64,000 nt of DNA from Dasyornis broadbenti (taxonomy: Eukaryota > Chordata > Aves > Passeriformes > Dasyornithidae), in contig VZRN01000631.1 of assembly GCA_013397935.1 (NCBI GenBank), forward strand, positions 625,857-689,856, read 5' to 3'. The translations under genes and the position numbers were made by a program. The notes below the pieces were generated by a model. The model was not told the DNA's origin. It worked only from the letters and a program-made list of their open reading frames with translations, and did not search any database. Positions 1-11,984 of the stretch are shown in pieces (positions within the stretch are counted from its first letter, which is position 1; every line of letters begins with the position of its first letter).

Positions 1-21
1 TTTTTTTTAATTAAAAATTCT

Positions 22-174
22 TTAGTGCCTGAAGTTGAAGCATATTCACACTGGACATACAGGATGAAATAAGTTGGGAGACAACCTAACAATATATTTT
101 TTTAAAACAAAATAAATTAGAAGTGACCTTTTTTTGAAATTAGGAATCCCATTAGTGCCTGAAGTTCAAGCGTA
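22..174 (+). repeat. Two-copy direct repeat about 130 bp apart
   Basis: A 23-bp word containing TTAGTGCCTGAAGTT occurs at 22-44 and again at 152-174 with two mismatches. The similarity extends leftwards through an AATTA-type stretch into a T run before each copy, so the duplicated unit is nearer 45 bp. I do not recognise it as part of a known family. A local tandem duplication, or two copies of a short unlisted repeat, would both explain it. Confidence 0.7.
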
Positions 175-263
175 ATCATGGCTTATTGCAACCCACCTGT
201 CTGAGGCAAAATATTTGATGGTTGAAATCTTCGTGCTTGTTCGTCCACTCTTACTCGCAACCT

Positions 264-350
264 CCAAGCAAAAAACAAAAAAGAAGAAAAAACCCTAAAA
301 CCCTCAAAACAAACAAACGAAAAATAAACAAAACCCAAAGGAACAACCCC
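264..350. repeat. A-rich/CAAA low-complexity tract
   Basis: This run is built almost entirely of A and C, with repeated AAAAC and AAACA words. It includes a single CCCTAA, which is not enough to call interstitial telomeric repeat. The tract accounts for the lysine-rich reading frame across it. Confidence 0.7.
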
Positions 351-1058
351 CAAAACCAACAGCTTAGAGGAGCAACTCTTCAGGCTGCAGCAGCCACATT
401 TCATCCCAGGGCCAGGAACAGGCAGTCAGAGGGAAGAAACCCCCTTCACCCCCACATTTCTTTGTTTTTCCCCAAATACACTCAATCACAGAAGAAGAGA
501 TTCATTCCATACATCCTTTCTTGCAGGAGCTGTTCCTATCCTGATGCTCATAGGGTGACCAGGTTAAAAAAACCCAGGAAAACGAACCAAGCAAAGAGCT
601 AACCCCAAAAGTTTTTATTTTTGAGCTGCTGAGGGAATAATCAAGAGGGATGGAACATTTTCAGGACCAGCTCCCAGGATTATCCAGGAGCTTCATAAAT
701 AAGGGATTTCTCATAATACCAGTGTATGTAGCCACGCGGGAAATTAAAATGCATTGCTGGCATTTATTTTTAAAAGCATAGCAAAAGGCTTTGCTTGAAG
801 CTCTAGGGTAAGTTTGGGTTTGGAGTTTTTTTTATTATTTTCCCTCTGAAGAAACAATTATTTCTGGAATTGCTGCTGTGTTCCAGCTTTAGTCTCCCAT
901 GAACACTCATTACCTATATTATATACACATTATTCTAGCAGATACCTTCACAATGTGAAATTAGGCATATCTGTGGATAATCAGCACTTTGCTTTTCCCA
1001 TTTTAATATTTTAGCTATTAAAATAGATAAGAAACCAAATAGCAACAATAATGATGGT

Positions 1059-1076
1059 ACACACACACACGCATAC
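1059..1076. repeat. Short (AC)n microsatellite
   Basis: Six AC units are followed by an imperfect GCATAC extension. It is a minor dinucleotide repeat. Confidence 0.8.
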
Positions 1077-1387
1077 ATTTTATAGCTTTTTATGGATTTT
1101 ACCAGCAAAGCACATGCTTTAAATTACAGCGTGTAAATGATCATTTAATTGGGACTTGGGAAGCCAACAAAGTAATCGTTGTCTGAGGTGAACTTAAACA
1201 CGCTGTAGAAAAACACTGCAATTTTCCATTCTTTTTGCAGACTGAAGGTGAAAGGCCCTTTTATGGGCAAGTTGTGCGGAGAAGCCTTTTCCTCCAGGTT
1301 AGAGGAGGCTGTTCTGCAGCCTGAGTTTAAAATCCCATAGTAGGAAAACATATTCTGGCTTTAATCCCAGGAGTTAAAAGGTGAAGT

Positions 1388-1449
1388 TCTGGAACTAAAT
1401 AATCTTTAAGGTCCCTTCCAACTCATGCCTCTCTGTGGTTCTATGATTT
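1388..1449 (+). mobile_element. CR1 LINE 3' tail fragment
   Basis: The run AATCTTTAAGGTCCCTTCC, followed by TGGTTCTATGATT, is the typical end of an avian CR1 element: the pre-tail block and then a degenerate copy of the 8-bp terminal repeat (ATTCTATG type). Only about 60 bp remain, as expected from the heavy 5' truncation of CR1 insertions. It reads on the plus strand and holds no coding part. Confidence 0.8.
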
Positions 1450-1568
1450 TTCTGCACATGCGCTTCTGATTGAGAGGCTGCCAGGGGCTGCCCAAACTGA
1501 GGGCTCCACGGAACAACTTTTATTTTGTGTTTTTTTGGCACCTTAGAGCTCTTCTGCCTTTCCAGCCA

Positions 1569-1588
1569 TTTTTTTTTTTTTTTTTTTT
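1569..1588. repeat. Poly(T), 20 bases
   Basis: An uninterrupted run of 20 T. No retroposed gene or SINE body is visible beside it, so I do not call it the tail of an insertion. Confidence 0.9.
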
Positions 1589-4460
1589 GGGCAGAGGGGT
1601 TTGGCCCATGACTACCTAACTTCCCCCAGATAGCTCCAGGCCCTGGTTTAACACCAGTATCAATGTGGAATTGCAGCCACCACCGCCCTGGAGCAGACTT
1701 GGCACACCAGGCTGAAGGTGCAGGACACTGCCCACAGCACTGGAGCATCCTCAGCCCTCTTCCCTGGCAGGGATTACAGACGTGGGATGACAAGGTCACA
1801 TTGCTCCTTGTCTGCGTGGTCCAGCTCAAACACACCCTCACAGCTGCTTGGCACCAAGGCCAGAGATGATGTTTGGAGCTGCAGTCTCTCTTCTTCCTCC
1901 TGCGCTTGCACACCCAGCAGTAATTCCCTGCTTTGAGGCACACAGACATGTCCAAGTTAAGCACACCTCACTGCATTTCCCAGGGATGTCTTTAGTTCCA
2001 AGCACTGCAGTTTGCTGACAAGTGTCAGCTCAGCTCCGGAGCAAATGAGCCACCAGATAAGCCAGAGCTGGCCAGAGCTGCAGAACTGGACCACCAAAAC
2101 CATCTTCCAACAGAGGAGTTAAAGTGCCAGGCTCACGGTGCTGCTGGGTGTTTGATCTCTCCTTGTGCTGTCACCCCCCAGGGTGACACTATAAATATAA
2201 ATATATATATTTTGAAAATGTATAAAACAGATCATGAGGAAGAGGCGCCATAGCTCAAGAGCAGCTGCAGAGAAGGTCTTTGGGACACTCCTTCATGGCT
2301 TTGGGGTCTTGCCTGGTCCCAGCCCAGGTTTCTGGACAAGTTCCAGCATTGCCTGTGGCAAACCAAGGGCTGCACTACCAGGGAAGGTAAAACTGAAGAA
2401 GCTGAGTGTTGGAGAGATCAAAGGATTTTAGCAGGTGTTTCCAGAGCCATTTGACTGGGATAGGTTCTGCTCTGTGGTGGTGGCAAAAAAAGCCAAGTAT
2501 TTGTACCGAGTCACATTCAGACTCATCCGTGCTTGTGTCACAGATCTATTTTCCAGGTATTGAGCAGTGCTTTCCAAAGACTTACTAACTTGAAGAGCCA
2601 TTTAAATATTCATTTTCCGGTTGAACTTGCATGCTGGGTAGGTTCTTCCGAGTGCTCCAGGGTATAATTAGTTCCTCCAAAAGCATCTTCCTACCAGACA
2701 CTTTGCTAGCGCTGGCCGCGTTTCCCTTCCACATCTCCCCTCCTCCCCAACCTCTTAAAGCTTCGCTGAATTTCTGTGCACAGCCTCCCACAAAGGTTAT
2801 CATCTTATGTTTAATAGTGGGGAAAAAGACAGCGCAAGAGATTTACTGCAAATGGAAGCCATTACTGGAGCAGTTATCAAATGAAAGAACAATATAATAA
2901 TGTCTAGTCATAAAGACATGAAGAGTTGCCTGTCAAAGGCAAACACCTGACTTGCAAAATTAGCCTGTGCAGCTGCTGGAAGCTTTTGGCAGGCAGGATG
3001 AGATCCTTGCAGCACATGGCAAAGCACCCAAGTGTTTTGCAGCTATAGAGGCTGGAAACTGAGCATCCAGACTGGGACCAGCTGGAGGGAGATGCATCGA
3101 CATCTCAAGGCCACAAGACATTTGCGTGAAGCAGAGCCAGGGGGATCAGCTCAGCGCCATCCTAAATATCCCCCGTGGGGTTATAACATGCCCTGGGTTG
3201 ATTCAGGCATTGGATGCCTCTCAAAACCAAACCTGTTACCTCCAGCTACAGCTGCTGCTCATTGAGGCTGCTGACCCCAATTTTTGGGTTAAGTATTAAC
3301 TAACTAATAGCAGATGGTGTTGACTTTTGTGTGCCCCTTGACCGATAAGGTCGGGTCACACAGGCTGTGAAACTGCAGCTAGAAGACGCTGGTTTCCAGT
3401 CTAGTGTGTTGACACAGATGATTTTCCTCATCTCTCCCAGTCCTGCCCTCCTGCCCAGAGTTGGTGCAGAAACCCTTTCAGGCTTAACCAAACAGTCATT
3501 ACCCTTTCCAAAATAAAAATACATGGACAAGTGGGTACCGGTGTCCATCACAAGGGAGGAAAGGGTAACATTAGCAGAGGGTTGTTGACTCTTCTGAGAG
3601 CTGACATCTCCTATCAAGGACTGTCCAGCCATTCTCACCACACGCACTCAGCTCTTTCCCCACCCCCCAAAAAAATCACCCACTTTCAGTGGCACAGTCA
3701 GTTCTCACAAGGCCTTTCACAAGTGCAGTCTGTATCAAGCTCCTAGACTCACAAGAGCTTGTGCTTCTTATGCAGCTTTTATAGCTGGAATTTGTCATCA
3801 TTAGGTGCCAGGTGCAATAGTCCAGGTGCCTTTTAACCTTTTCTCGTCTGTCTCAGGAGGCTCAGTGATTTCTACAGCAGCCGGAGGGGCTGCCTCTCTA
3901 TTTGGCGAGTGCAGTGCCGCTTCTTTTGGCATCTGGATGTGGAGGTGTTGGCCAGTGTGACCTGTAAAACAATTTCAGACACGGAAAAACCCCTGATGGG
4001 AGCTGTCCCAATGCTGGCTGCTAATGGAGATGGTCATCTTAGCCTGACCACAGAGAAAATCCCACCACACCCTGGCTAGCAGTACTTGCTTTTGGACAGC
4101 GTGGAGATTGATTCCTGCTGTCTTTAGCCAAAGCTAGAGAGCTTGAGAATGAAGTCCCTGTAGTAACTTCAGGAGCACCTGCACTTCTCAAACATGCCAC
4201 ACTAAAGCGTTTGATGCAAATCAAGGGGTCCAAAACCCAAAGAAGCTGCTTTTCAGCATTGCCTTTGGGAGACAGAGCTCAAAGGTTATCTCAGAGGGAG
4301 CCTTTATGTCCCCAGCGGCTAAAAAGTATGGGAGAAACCTTCTTTTAACTTGAAACTTTATCTCAGCCATGCAAACTACAGAGAGACAGTGCTGTCTAAA
4401 AGCCAGGTGAACAAACGTCTGTTTTCATTGGTAAAAAATATAAATAAAAAGATAAGACAC

Positions 4461-4483
4461 TTTTTTTTTTGGTTTTTTTTTTT
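4461..4483. repeat. Interrupted poly(T)
   Basis: Ten T, two G and eleven T. It is a simple homopolymer tract inside unique DNA. Confidence 0.9.
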
Positions 4484-5720
4484 GGTTGCCACGATCAAGG
4501 AACTACAATCTGTGGTCGTGTGTTTTTTTCTTCCTAGCAGGGTTGTCCATCAAAAAGGGAAAGACGGGAACCTGAGGTTTTCCAGACACTGGGTGGGCTG
4601 CAGCAGACCTGTGGGTTTCCCCCTAACCTTGGGAACCCAGAGAATTAAAATGCCTGCTCCGTTCCTTGATGAGTTACTCCTCCCAAAATCTGTGGGTGTT
4701 CAAGCCTGCCTCAAAGTCCTCAGAAATGTTCTTAATAACTGGGAGGGTCTCTGCAAGCAGCTGCTTGTGGGATGTGATGAAGGAGCTGCACGAGTTCCCC
4801 CCAGTTTCTGGCTGGACCAGCCCGTGGAGGCTGAACTTGCTTCTGAGCTCTGATGACAAAATAAGCTGGTGCTCTAATAGAAAAACTAGAAAGGAAAATG
4901 GTTATTGAATTTTACTGCAAAACCCCAAGGCAGGACGAGGAGTAGGATGTAAAAATGTTCGAGGAAATTAAACCGGCAATAGGGAAGGGCAGAGTGTTAA
5001 TAGCAGCAGCCTTAATTATCCCAACTTACAATGGGTGCACCCTGTAATAATTTTCAAGTATCATTCAAGTGATCACAACACGTTTGACCCACTTCTCCTT
5101 AAATAAAGTGCTGTAATTATTAGCGCTCCTGTATTATCAGGAGCTGCCGGAAACAACAGCTCAAGTCTGTTCTTGCAGAGCGAAAGGCTCACGCAGAAAT
5201 CTCGCCCTCGATCATTTTGTGCACGTGGGTTATGGACCAAGCGAGAGGCAGAGGGTGTGCAGGAGGGTGCACACAGCATCGACACAGTGTGTGGGAGGGG
5301 GCATGGATGGCCCTTTGCATCCTTCAAAGTGACCTGAGGAGATCGTTTGTGTATCCTTGTTTCTCCACCAGAGATATCCACTCACTCTTCGCCATCTATC
5401 CCTTTGCTGGTTTTTGATGACTTTTGCTGCTTTTTGATGTTTTGTGTTTTAATGGAGTGGCTAATCCGACCTCAGCTCCGTGGGGAGGGCTGGTGGCAGT
5501 GATACTCACTGGCTTTGCCTCCTGCTGACTGAGTGTGTATTTTTTAATCCCGTTCTTTCGGTGCCTGAAGGAAGAGGACAGGCTCTCTCTGCTCCTTGCT
5601 TCTGTGCGAGAGGGATGGATTAGCCCTGAGTGAGGCTGTGACCATCTGGCTGTCATTAGTTTGACTTGATTTGATGGAAACGGACAAATGTAACAATTAG
5701 TATAGCAAAAACTCCTAATT

Positions 5721-5752
5721 AAAAAAAAAAAAAAAAGAAAAGAAAAAAGAAA
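5721..5752. repeat. A-rich tract
   Basis: Sixteen A are followed by G-interrupted A runs. It lies about 90 bp before a minus-strand CR1 and does not belong to that element, whose own 3' end lies at 5840. Confidence 0.85.
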
Positions 5753-5839
5753 TTATGCTGATTGAGGATGGATTTTTTTTTTTAATTTTGTGCATGACTG
5801 AAATAACCACATTAATTAAAATTGAGGCATTTTTTTATT

Positions 5840-6290
5840 CATAGAATCACGAGTCATGTAGGTTGGAAATGATCATAAAGTCCAACCACTAACCTGATAT
5901 GGCCAAGCCCATCACTAAGTCATGTTCCTAAGCTCCACATCTACATGTCTTTGAAATCCCTCCAGAGTTGGTGACTCCACCACCCTGGGTAACCTGTTCC
6001 ATGCTTAACAATCCTTTTGGTGAAGAAATTTTCCTAATATCCAATCTTATCCTCCCCTGGTACAACTTGAGGCCATTTCCTCTTGTCCTATCACTTGTTA
6101 TCTGGGAGAAGAGACAGATTCATTTTCAGGCAGTTGTAGAGAGGGATAAGGTCTCCCCTGGGCCTCCTTTTCTCCAGGCTGAACACCCTCCCCTCCCTCA
6201 GCTGCTCCTCACGAGATTTGTGCTCCAGACCCTTCACCACCTTAGTTGCCGTTCTCTGGACATGCTCCAGTGCTTCAGCATCTGTCTTGG
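5840..6290 (-). mobile_element. CR1 LINE, 3' 450 bp, GCCAAGCCC-type subfamily
   Basis: On the minus strand the element ends with the CR1 terminal repeat (plus-strand TCATAGAATCA at its left edge). Reading leftmost to rightmost, the landmarks are GTTGGAAATGATCATAAAG, the block beginning GGCCAAGCCCATCACTAAG, TTTTCCTAATATCCAATCT, CCTCTTGTCCTATCACTTG and TTTTCTCCAGGCTGAAC. The block after the tail differs from the GGGCAGGGACACCTTCCAC-type copies elsewhere in the window, so this is another subfamily, the same as the copy at 53.1 kb. It is 5' truncated and carries many substitutions and indels with no open frame, so it is old. The 123-codon minus-strand frame from 6234 only overlaps its edge. Confidence 0.9.
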
Positions 6291-9200
6291 TTGTATTTTT
6301 ATTCTTGTGTTGGTTATATTATTCTTGCACCACAGTGTTCTTGTGGTAATACTATTTATTACAGTATTCTTGTTTCTCTTATTCTCATTTTGTAGCAAGC
6401 TGCTCCACGAGCCTCGAACCTGCTGACAGCTCGTGTCTTTGGGCCACAGCCCTTGAAATCCTCCACTCTCTATTCCCCTCTTCCCTCCTCCTGATTTGGG
6501 AAGCCACTGGATGGCAAATGCTTTGAATGTGATGGTCCTGCCATAGCACCCCTGGTGGAGAAGAGGGGCCACCACCTTTTTTGTCCATTTCATAATAAAC
6601 CCCACAAAATTAGTTTTAAAAGGCCACGTGGCAAAGAGGATTAATGAACCTGAAAATGAAACGGAATGGTTTATGGGGCTTTTTTTCCTCCAGTTTCCTC
6701 CGGTTCAGCTAGTGAACAAAAACTCCCCGTTATTTATGGAGCTGAACCGAGTTGTACCAGAACTCAACAATTAAATGCAATTGAATATGTGGATGCAGCC
6801 CAACAGCAAGGTGATTTCTCTGCAAGTTGTCTTGCTGCGTATTAAGAGTTGCTGCTGGTGGGCTTGTAACCGAGTTACATTATTTCCCCTGAGATCAAAA
6901 CAAATCAACATTTCCCCGCTCGGTGTTTTTGAAGACGATGTTTCAGTAACAGCTGAACAGCAGGGTCTGGAAGAAAATGGGATTATAGACAGAATATTAA
7001 AGGAGGAAAAATTCAAAGGCTATAAGAACTCAAGGAAAGGAGATGGAACAAATTGTTGTTATTATTATTATTATTTTAAATTATTTGGTTTAAAATGATA
7101 GTGTGTGATCTCTCGTGATCAAAATTTTAGTACAGCTGCACGATTACTTTGTAAATTATCAACCCAAAGTGATTTGATAAAACCAGACCAGAAGATGGCC
7201 AAGGAGATGGGCAAAAAGAAGAGCAGGAGGTTCAGAAATAAGGGGACCAACCTCTAAAAGTGCCAGATTTCTTGTTCTGAAGGAAAAAAACACAAGAAAA
7301 ATGTAACTGCAGGCTCTCAGATAGGATACCTTGCAGCATATCCAGTTCTTCCATTTTGGGAATAACCAGGACATTATATTGCTGTTTTTTTCTTTGATTA
7401 TACACACTTCTGTGAGAGGTCAACATCTTAAGATTTTCCTTTTTGCACAATGTTCTGGGAGCACTTCTGCTGTGTCTTTCCTCTGTCAATCTGCAGCTTT
7501 CCTCTCCTGACAGCTGCTGCCTTCACAAAATGAAGGACAGGCTTTTCTGCAGTGAAAGATGCTTTTTCCTTTAGGAAAAAAAAAAAAAAGACAAAACACA
7601 AAACCAGCAGGGGGGATATAATTGTACTCATCACCTGCAGACAGATATATTGCAATTTTTATTTGGTGTTTCAAGGATATGATGAAAAGTCCAGTTTGCT
7701 CATCGGGGTTTAGTGGAAGAAATTGAGCTGGTTTTCTGCAGGTGCATGAGAAACTGTGGGAATAAGGATCCCCACGGTCCTTGGCTGGTCTGATACCCGC
7801 AGCGGACGTCCCTCCTCGGTCAGGACAGTGTCCCATCACCTGCACTGCCTGGTCCCTATAATCAGTGTGCCCCCACGCTTTTACAGGACTGGTAACCACT
7901 GGAGGAGACGGGGAAGTCTCTTTGCTGGTGCAAACAGTGGGGTCCTTCTCAGTTTTATGGGTGATCACTGCTCACACCGTGCAAATATCAGCTCTGTTTT
8001 ATCTCCCTGGGAGCAGGACAGCTTTTGGGGTTGGCTTCAGCCTGGGGGTGCTGTGCTGGCAATGCAAGCCTGATTTATTATTTAATAATAAGTGGCTGTG
8101 TGCATGACTTTCATCATCCTTAATGCCCCTGTTTACAAACATCTTTGTCAGATTTGGTGTGAGATGCAAATATCCTTTAATTTGATCAAATGAGCAATAA
8201 ACCCCATCTGGCTCAGCTGGCTCGAGCACCCTCCAGCCAGAGCAGCTGTACTGCTTTACACCTGCAGAGATTTTGGCCCAGGTTTTGCTATAGCTGAGCC
8301 CCAGACAGTAAAAGATAACATTGATTTTCAATTCTCCAAGTAACAGAAAAATGGATTTTTTTTCTTTTTTTTCCTGTGCAGGCTCGTGGAAGAATGTTAC
8401 CACCAGAACAGCTTTTCTTAGCATGAAACTGGGCTAATCACCCTCTGGCAGCCTGCATGGTAAAGAGCATGGTCCCACAGAAATGTGGAAAAAAACCCCA
8501 AATGCACATTCAATAGTTTCATATGTTTCCTCATATGTAGAAATGCCATTGATTTGTATCTTGGACCTACCTGAGAAGAAATTAACTCTGCTCTATCTGA
8601 AACCAGAAACAGATGTAATTCATCACAGATGTTTCCCTGGCATGACAGGGGCTGCATTTCAAGCTATTTTCCCACTATATATGCATAATATATTGTGTCC
8701 CGCCTGGGAGTATATAGAAAATTAGTTAACCTGTCTTTCCATGTTTCTGTCAGAAGTACCTTAAAATTTTTAAAGCTTAAAGATGGCCGAGATCCAGGAA
8801 ATGGCAGGAAATACTAAATGAGGGCATCAGCATGCCCAAACTTATGTTATTGATGATTTTATACACAATTCTATTTAATTAAAAACTCCCTTCTTAGCTC
8901 CCAGTGTCAGGCTATTTATAGATGGTGGGCAAAGGAGATGCTCCTGCAACAATCTTTTGCTTTTTGCTGTATCGCTTTTGCTTTTTCAAGATTTCTCCAC
9001 AAATATTCATCCTGGCGCATGTTGAAGCAGCCTGTTTTTGATCTCTTCTGGTAGTAGGGTGTTATTAATTTATTGCAAGGTGTGCAATGAATGATTGTAA
9101 TGCACACCATCAGCTAACATTTGCTGCACAGGACACAATCACCAGCTCCAGACAGAAACATCCCAGCTTATGCAATAGGAGGAGAAAAAAATCTTGTCCC

Positions 9201-10392
9201 ATTGCCACCAGGGCTGGAGGGAGGCAGCACATTCCCATCTAAAGCACCACTTAAAGCGAGGCATCGGTGCTGGGAAGCTTCATCTTGCAGAAAGCTCACC
9301 CAGACCTCTAGTGCTGCCTCTGCCCATGGATGACAGCTCCAGCCAGATGAGGAATGGCTTCCTTCCTGGCCAGTAAGGTTTGTTGGTTTGGTATGAATTC
9401 AGCTAGAAAATTCTGTGACATAATGAGTGACTCCCTCATGCTGAATTCGGCTTAGAGGTGTCCCCCAGATCACTGATAAGGTTCTTCTCCTGAATTAGCC
9501 AGATCTGAAAGGGGCAAAGCCCTACTGTGTACAGCTGCCGGCATGGCAGGAGAAAACACATGCATCTCCAGGAAAGAATATTTTCATCATTAGGATAAAC
9601 TTGAAACTGAGTCTTATTCATGTAATCAAAACATCTTTGGTGATTCACTTCCCATCGTTCCTGCACAGTATTCAGGCTATAAATAGCTGTGTTTTAGGTA
9701 TAAAAGACTTGCAGACCATCCTTCCCATAGTCTTCAGTGTGACAGGACAATTCCAGCAGGGTTAGTGGCTGCTGGGTATAAAGGGAATATCAGTCATAGT
9801 TCTTTTGTCATCAGGTATCCGGGCTGGATGGACTTGTCAGGATACATGGGAATCAGTACCAGGAGGGAGCCTTTCATCCTGCAGTGAGGCATTTAGGGTG
9901 AAGACAGAGATAACTGCTGAAGTATTTCCTAGCTGGTCACCCAAGGACAAGCAGCATTTGAAAGGGAACTGGAGCCTTCCTTGGCCAAATACTCATTAGA
10001 AAGAATGAAGAAAAATAAATGTGCAGTGAAAACCCTTTGTAACAGTGATGTAGCGTGCATAATCTTTATAAATGCACTGGCTAAAGAAACTGATTTCCTC
10101 TAAGTGTGTGGTAGTGGAAAGTACCAGAGGTTTCAGATGAAGGTCAGGTGAGTTCTGGTTCGTGGGAAGATTAACTCCACTGCAGCTGGGAGTCTTTAAT
10201 GAAACATCTCCCATTAAAGACAGCAGACACGGGGCTCAGCAGCAAGTTTTGCCATCCCAGCTGCCTTGGTTATGAGCCTGAGATTGCAGTGCACATCCTG
10301 GTATCCCTGAAACAATCCTTTAGGTATCCACAGCAATGGCGTGGTCCTGTTGGCCAACTCCTTTGTCAAAGCACTCGCTGCTGTGGGAGTCA
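6291..10392. other. Non-coding unique DNA
   Basis: I see no gene or recognisable transposon. A short ATT repeat lies at 7053-7077 and an A run at 7576-7589. Block 6600-7020 has several ATTA and TTAAT words, but I cannot judge conservation. Open frames up to 160 codons (7486-7968, minus) have no domain signature. Confidence 0.55.
7053..7077. repeat. (GTT)/(ATT)n microsatellite
   Basis: Two GTT units run into about six ATT units and a short T tract. It is a simple trinucleotide repeat. Confidence 0.85.
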
Positions 10393-10393
10393 C

Positions 10394-10440
10394 CAAAGAA
10401 TCAAAGAATATCCTGAGCTGGAAGGGGCACAAGGATCGTC
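10394..10440 (-). mobile_element. CR1 tail fragment of the TCCTGAGCTGG type
   Basis: The plus strand reads AGAATCAAAGAATATCCTGA, then GCTGGAAGGGGCACAAGGATCG. This matches the reverse complement of the tail of CR1 elements with ATATNCTGAGTTGGAAGGG, the same tail type carried by the SINE at 12.54 kb. No tRNA-like head or longer CR1 body follows, so I call only about 45 bp. It could be the remnant of either a CR1 or a SINE. Confidence 0.65.
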
Positions 10441-11022
10441 AAAGCAGCTCGTGCTCTGGGAAGGGTGAAAGGTGGCACCGAGGTCCTGCTGCTTCCCAGG
10501 CGACAGCTGTGTGCCTGGGACCAGTAGGAAATACAAATCCTCATGGAGGGTCAAGGCATGTGCTGATGGCTGCTGATGGAAATGGTAAGGGCAGTCAGAT
10601 GTCCATGGAGCTGCCAAGCAAGACACAGCTACAACGCTAAGTCACGCTCATGAGTAGAGGACATCACACTGCAAAACATCGGGATCACCACACTGCTGAT
10701 GTTAGATCTCACCCCTATTTTCATGTGTTGCTCACCCTTCATGAGTTTTCCAGCTTGAGCCTTTGGGAGTGAAAATAATCAAGGACTTCATTCCTAGGTG
10801 TAAAGCAGTGCAGGGCTCAAGCAGAACCCAGCTGCAGCAAACCAGTTTAGCCAGTCCCTAGGAGCTGGGTGGTCTGAAAACACTGGGGTCATGCACAGCA
10901 TGCACAGCACCTGCTGGAGAGTGTGCGCTGGCCAGATTCCCAAATGCTTCCACTGTGCTTTTGGCTCTTAATTACCGGTGTTTGGGAGAAAACCGCTGGA
11001 TAAGATAAAGATTCACTGGTTC

Positions 11023-11055
11023 NNNNNNNNNNNNNNNNNNNNNNNNNNNNNNNNN
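11023..11055. other. Assembly gap (33 N)
   Basis: Thirty-three undetermined bases. The right flank is a short GC-rich stub (ACGGCCGG), eleven A, and then a 23-base G run. The true gap length is unknown. Confidence 0.99.
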
Positions 11056-11081
11056 ACGGCCGGAGAAAAAAAAAAATGTGT

Positions 11082-11104
11082 GGGGGGGGGGGGGGGGGGG
11101 GGGG
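11082..11104. repeat. Poly(G), 23 bases, beside a gap
   Basis: Twenty-three consecutive G lie 27 bases from the gap edge. Such a run could fold as G-quadruplex DNA. Runs of G at contig ends can also come from short-read machines that record missing signal as G. The sequence cannot decide between the two. Confidence 0.9.
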
Positions 11105-11469
11105 CGGAATCATAATATAACTCAGATAAGGGCAGTGTTCAGGAAGACTTCAAAGATGCAGCCTCATGGGCTCCGTGATGGAGCAGCCTCATACGGAAGG
11201 AAGGAGCAACAGAGGCTGCTGACAGCGTGGGCTATGTGCAGTTTATCACCTTGAATGTGGACATCCCGCTGCCACCCACCACCCAGGTCTCTCCCAAGAA
11301 GCTGGGAATGGCCACGGGCGTGAAGCAAGCGCTTGCCCTGTGCCTATTGAGTGTCCACCAGCAGAAGATTGATAGGAAAGAGAAATCCATAGGGAGATCA
11401 GCCAACTGATTGGGACACTGGACCAGGCACCGCGGCCACTCTTTGTGGAGCACGTTTGTACACGAGCTA

Positions 11470-11830
11470 ACAACTCTGCTGCACTTTCATACGTCATTAG
11501 GCTAATGTGCTGCTTAAATAGAGTCATCAGTCATTTCGTTATTAAACCCCTTTGTGCCTGGCAACAAATTGATGGGAAACGAAAGCGTTAGTAGGTTGCT
11601 GGGGATTATAAAACAGTGCTTGTAAAGCTCCCACTGCTTCAGTGGAAGGTGAAAAAGCACAGAGGAGTTAATTGATCGTGCCAAAACAAGCCTCCAAAAG
11701 TGCCGCGACTTAAATGGAAATAACCAATTGAGTTGCCTTTTATTTATTCTGACATGCTCCAGACTTCCAAGCATATGTTTGGGTTGCATTTTCAGCTTTT
11801 TCCCTACAAATCCTGAAACTTGCAAATCTT
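11470..11830. promoter_or_regulatory. Possible conserved non-coding element (candidate only)
   Basis: This is repeat-free AT-rich DNA with a dense set of homeodomain-like words (CATTAG, GCTAATG, GTTAATTGATC, CCAATTGAG) and TTTTATTTATT, and it has no reading frame with a family signature. That texture resembles distal enhancers in bird gene deserts, but nothing here proves conservation. It could be ordinary unique DNA. Confidence 0.22.
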
Positions 11831-11984
11831 AAAAAAACCAAACCAAGAAACCTAAAGAAAAAGGAAAATGAGTCTCATGAAACCTGTAGTTCCAGCAGCT
11901 TGTACCTTAAGGAGGATAAACTGACACTAGGCTCCTTCTTTCAGAATTAAAACACTACACTCTTGCTCAGAACTTATTGAATAC

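Larger units (their letters stand above)
1..1387. other. Non-coding AT-rich DNA, left edge
   Basis: I see no gene here. The stretch holds a local duplication (22-174), an A-rich low-complexity tract (264-350) and a short AC repeat (1059-1076). The only longer open frame (222-602, plus) is mostly lysine, asparagine and glutamine because it reads the A-rich tract, so it is not evidence of coding. The rest is AT-rich unique sequence without a recognisable repeat family. Confidence 0.6.
1450..5839. other. Non-coding unique DNA
   Basis: I recognise no gene or transposon in this stretch. It contains homopolymer tracts (T20 at 1569-1588, T runs at 4461-4483, A-rich at 5721-5752) and an AT alternation near 2190-2212. 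Open frames reach 189 codons on the minus strand (1395-1964) and 167 on the plus strand (4350-4853), but they cross homopolymers, show no family motif, and the second does not begin with ATG. I regard them as chance frames. Confidence 0.6.

Noticed and set aside
293..305. Interstitial telomere repeat
   Set aside because: There is only one CCCTAA and one near match. An interstitial telomeric site needs several tandem TTAGGG units.
222..602. Basic Lys/Asn-rich protein
   Set aside because: It is a translation of the A-rich low-complexity tract at 264-350.
4350..4853. 167-codon plus-strand frame with a Phe-rich hydrophobic segment
   Set aside because: The hydrophobic part is only the T-run at 4461-4483, the frame does not begin with ATG, and nothing else resembles a protein family.
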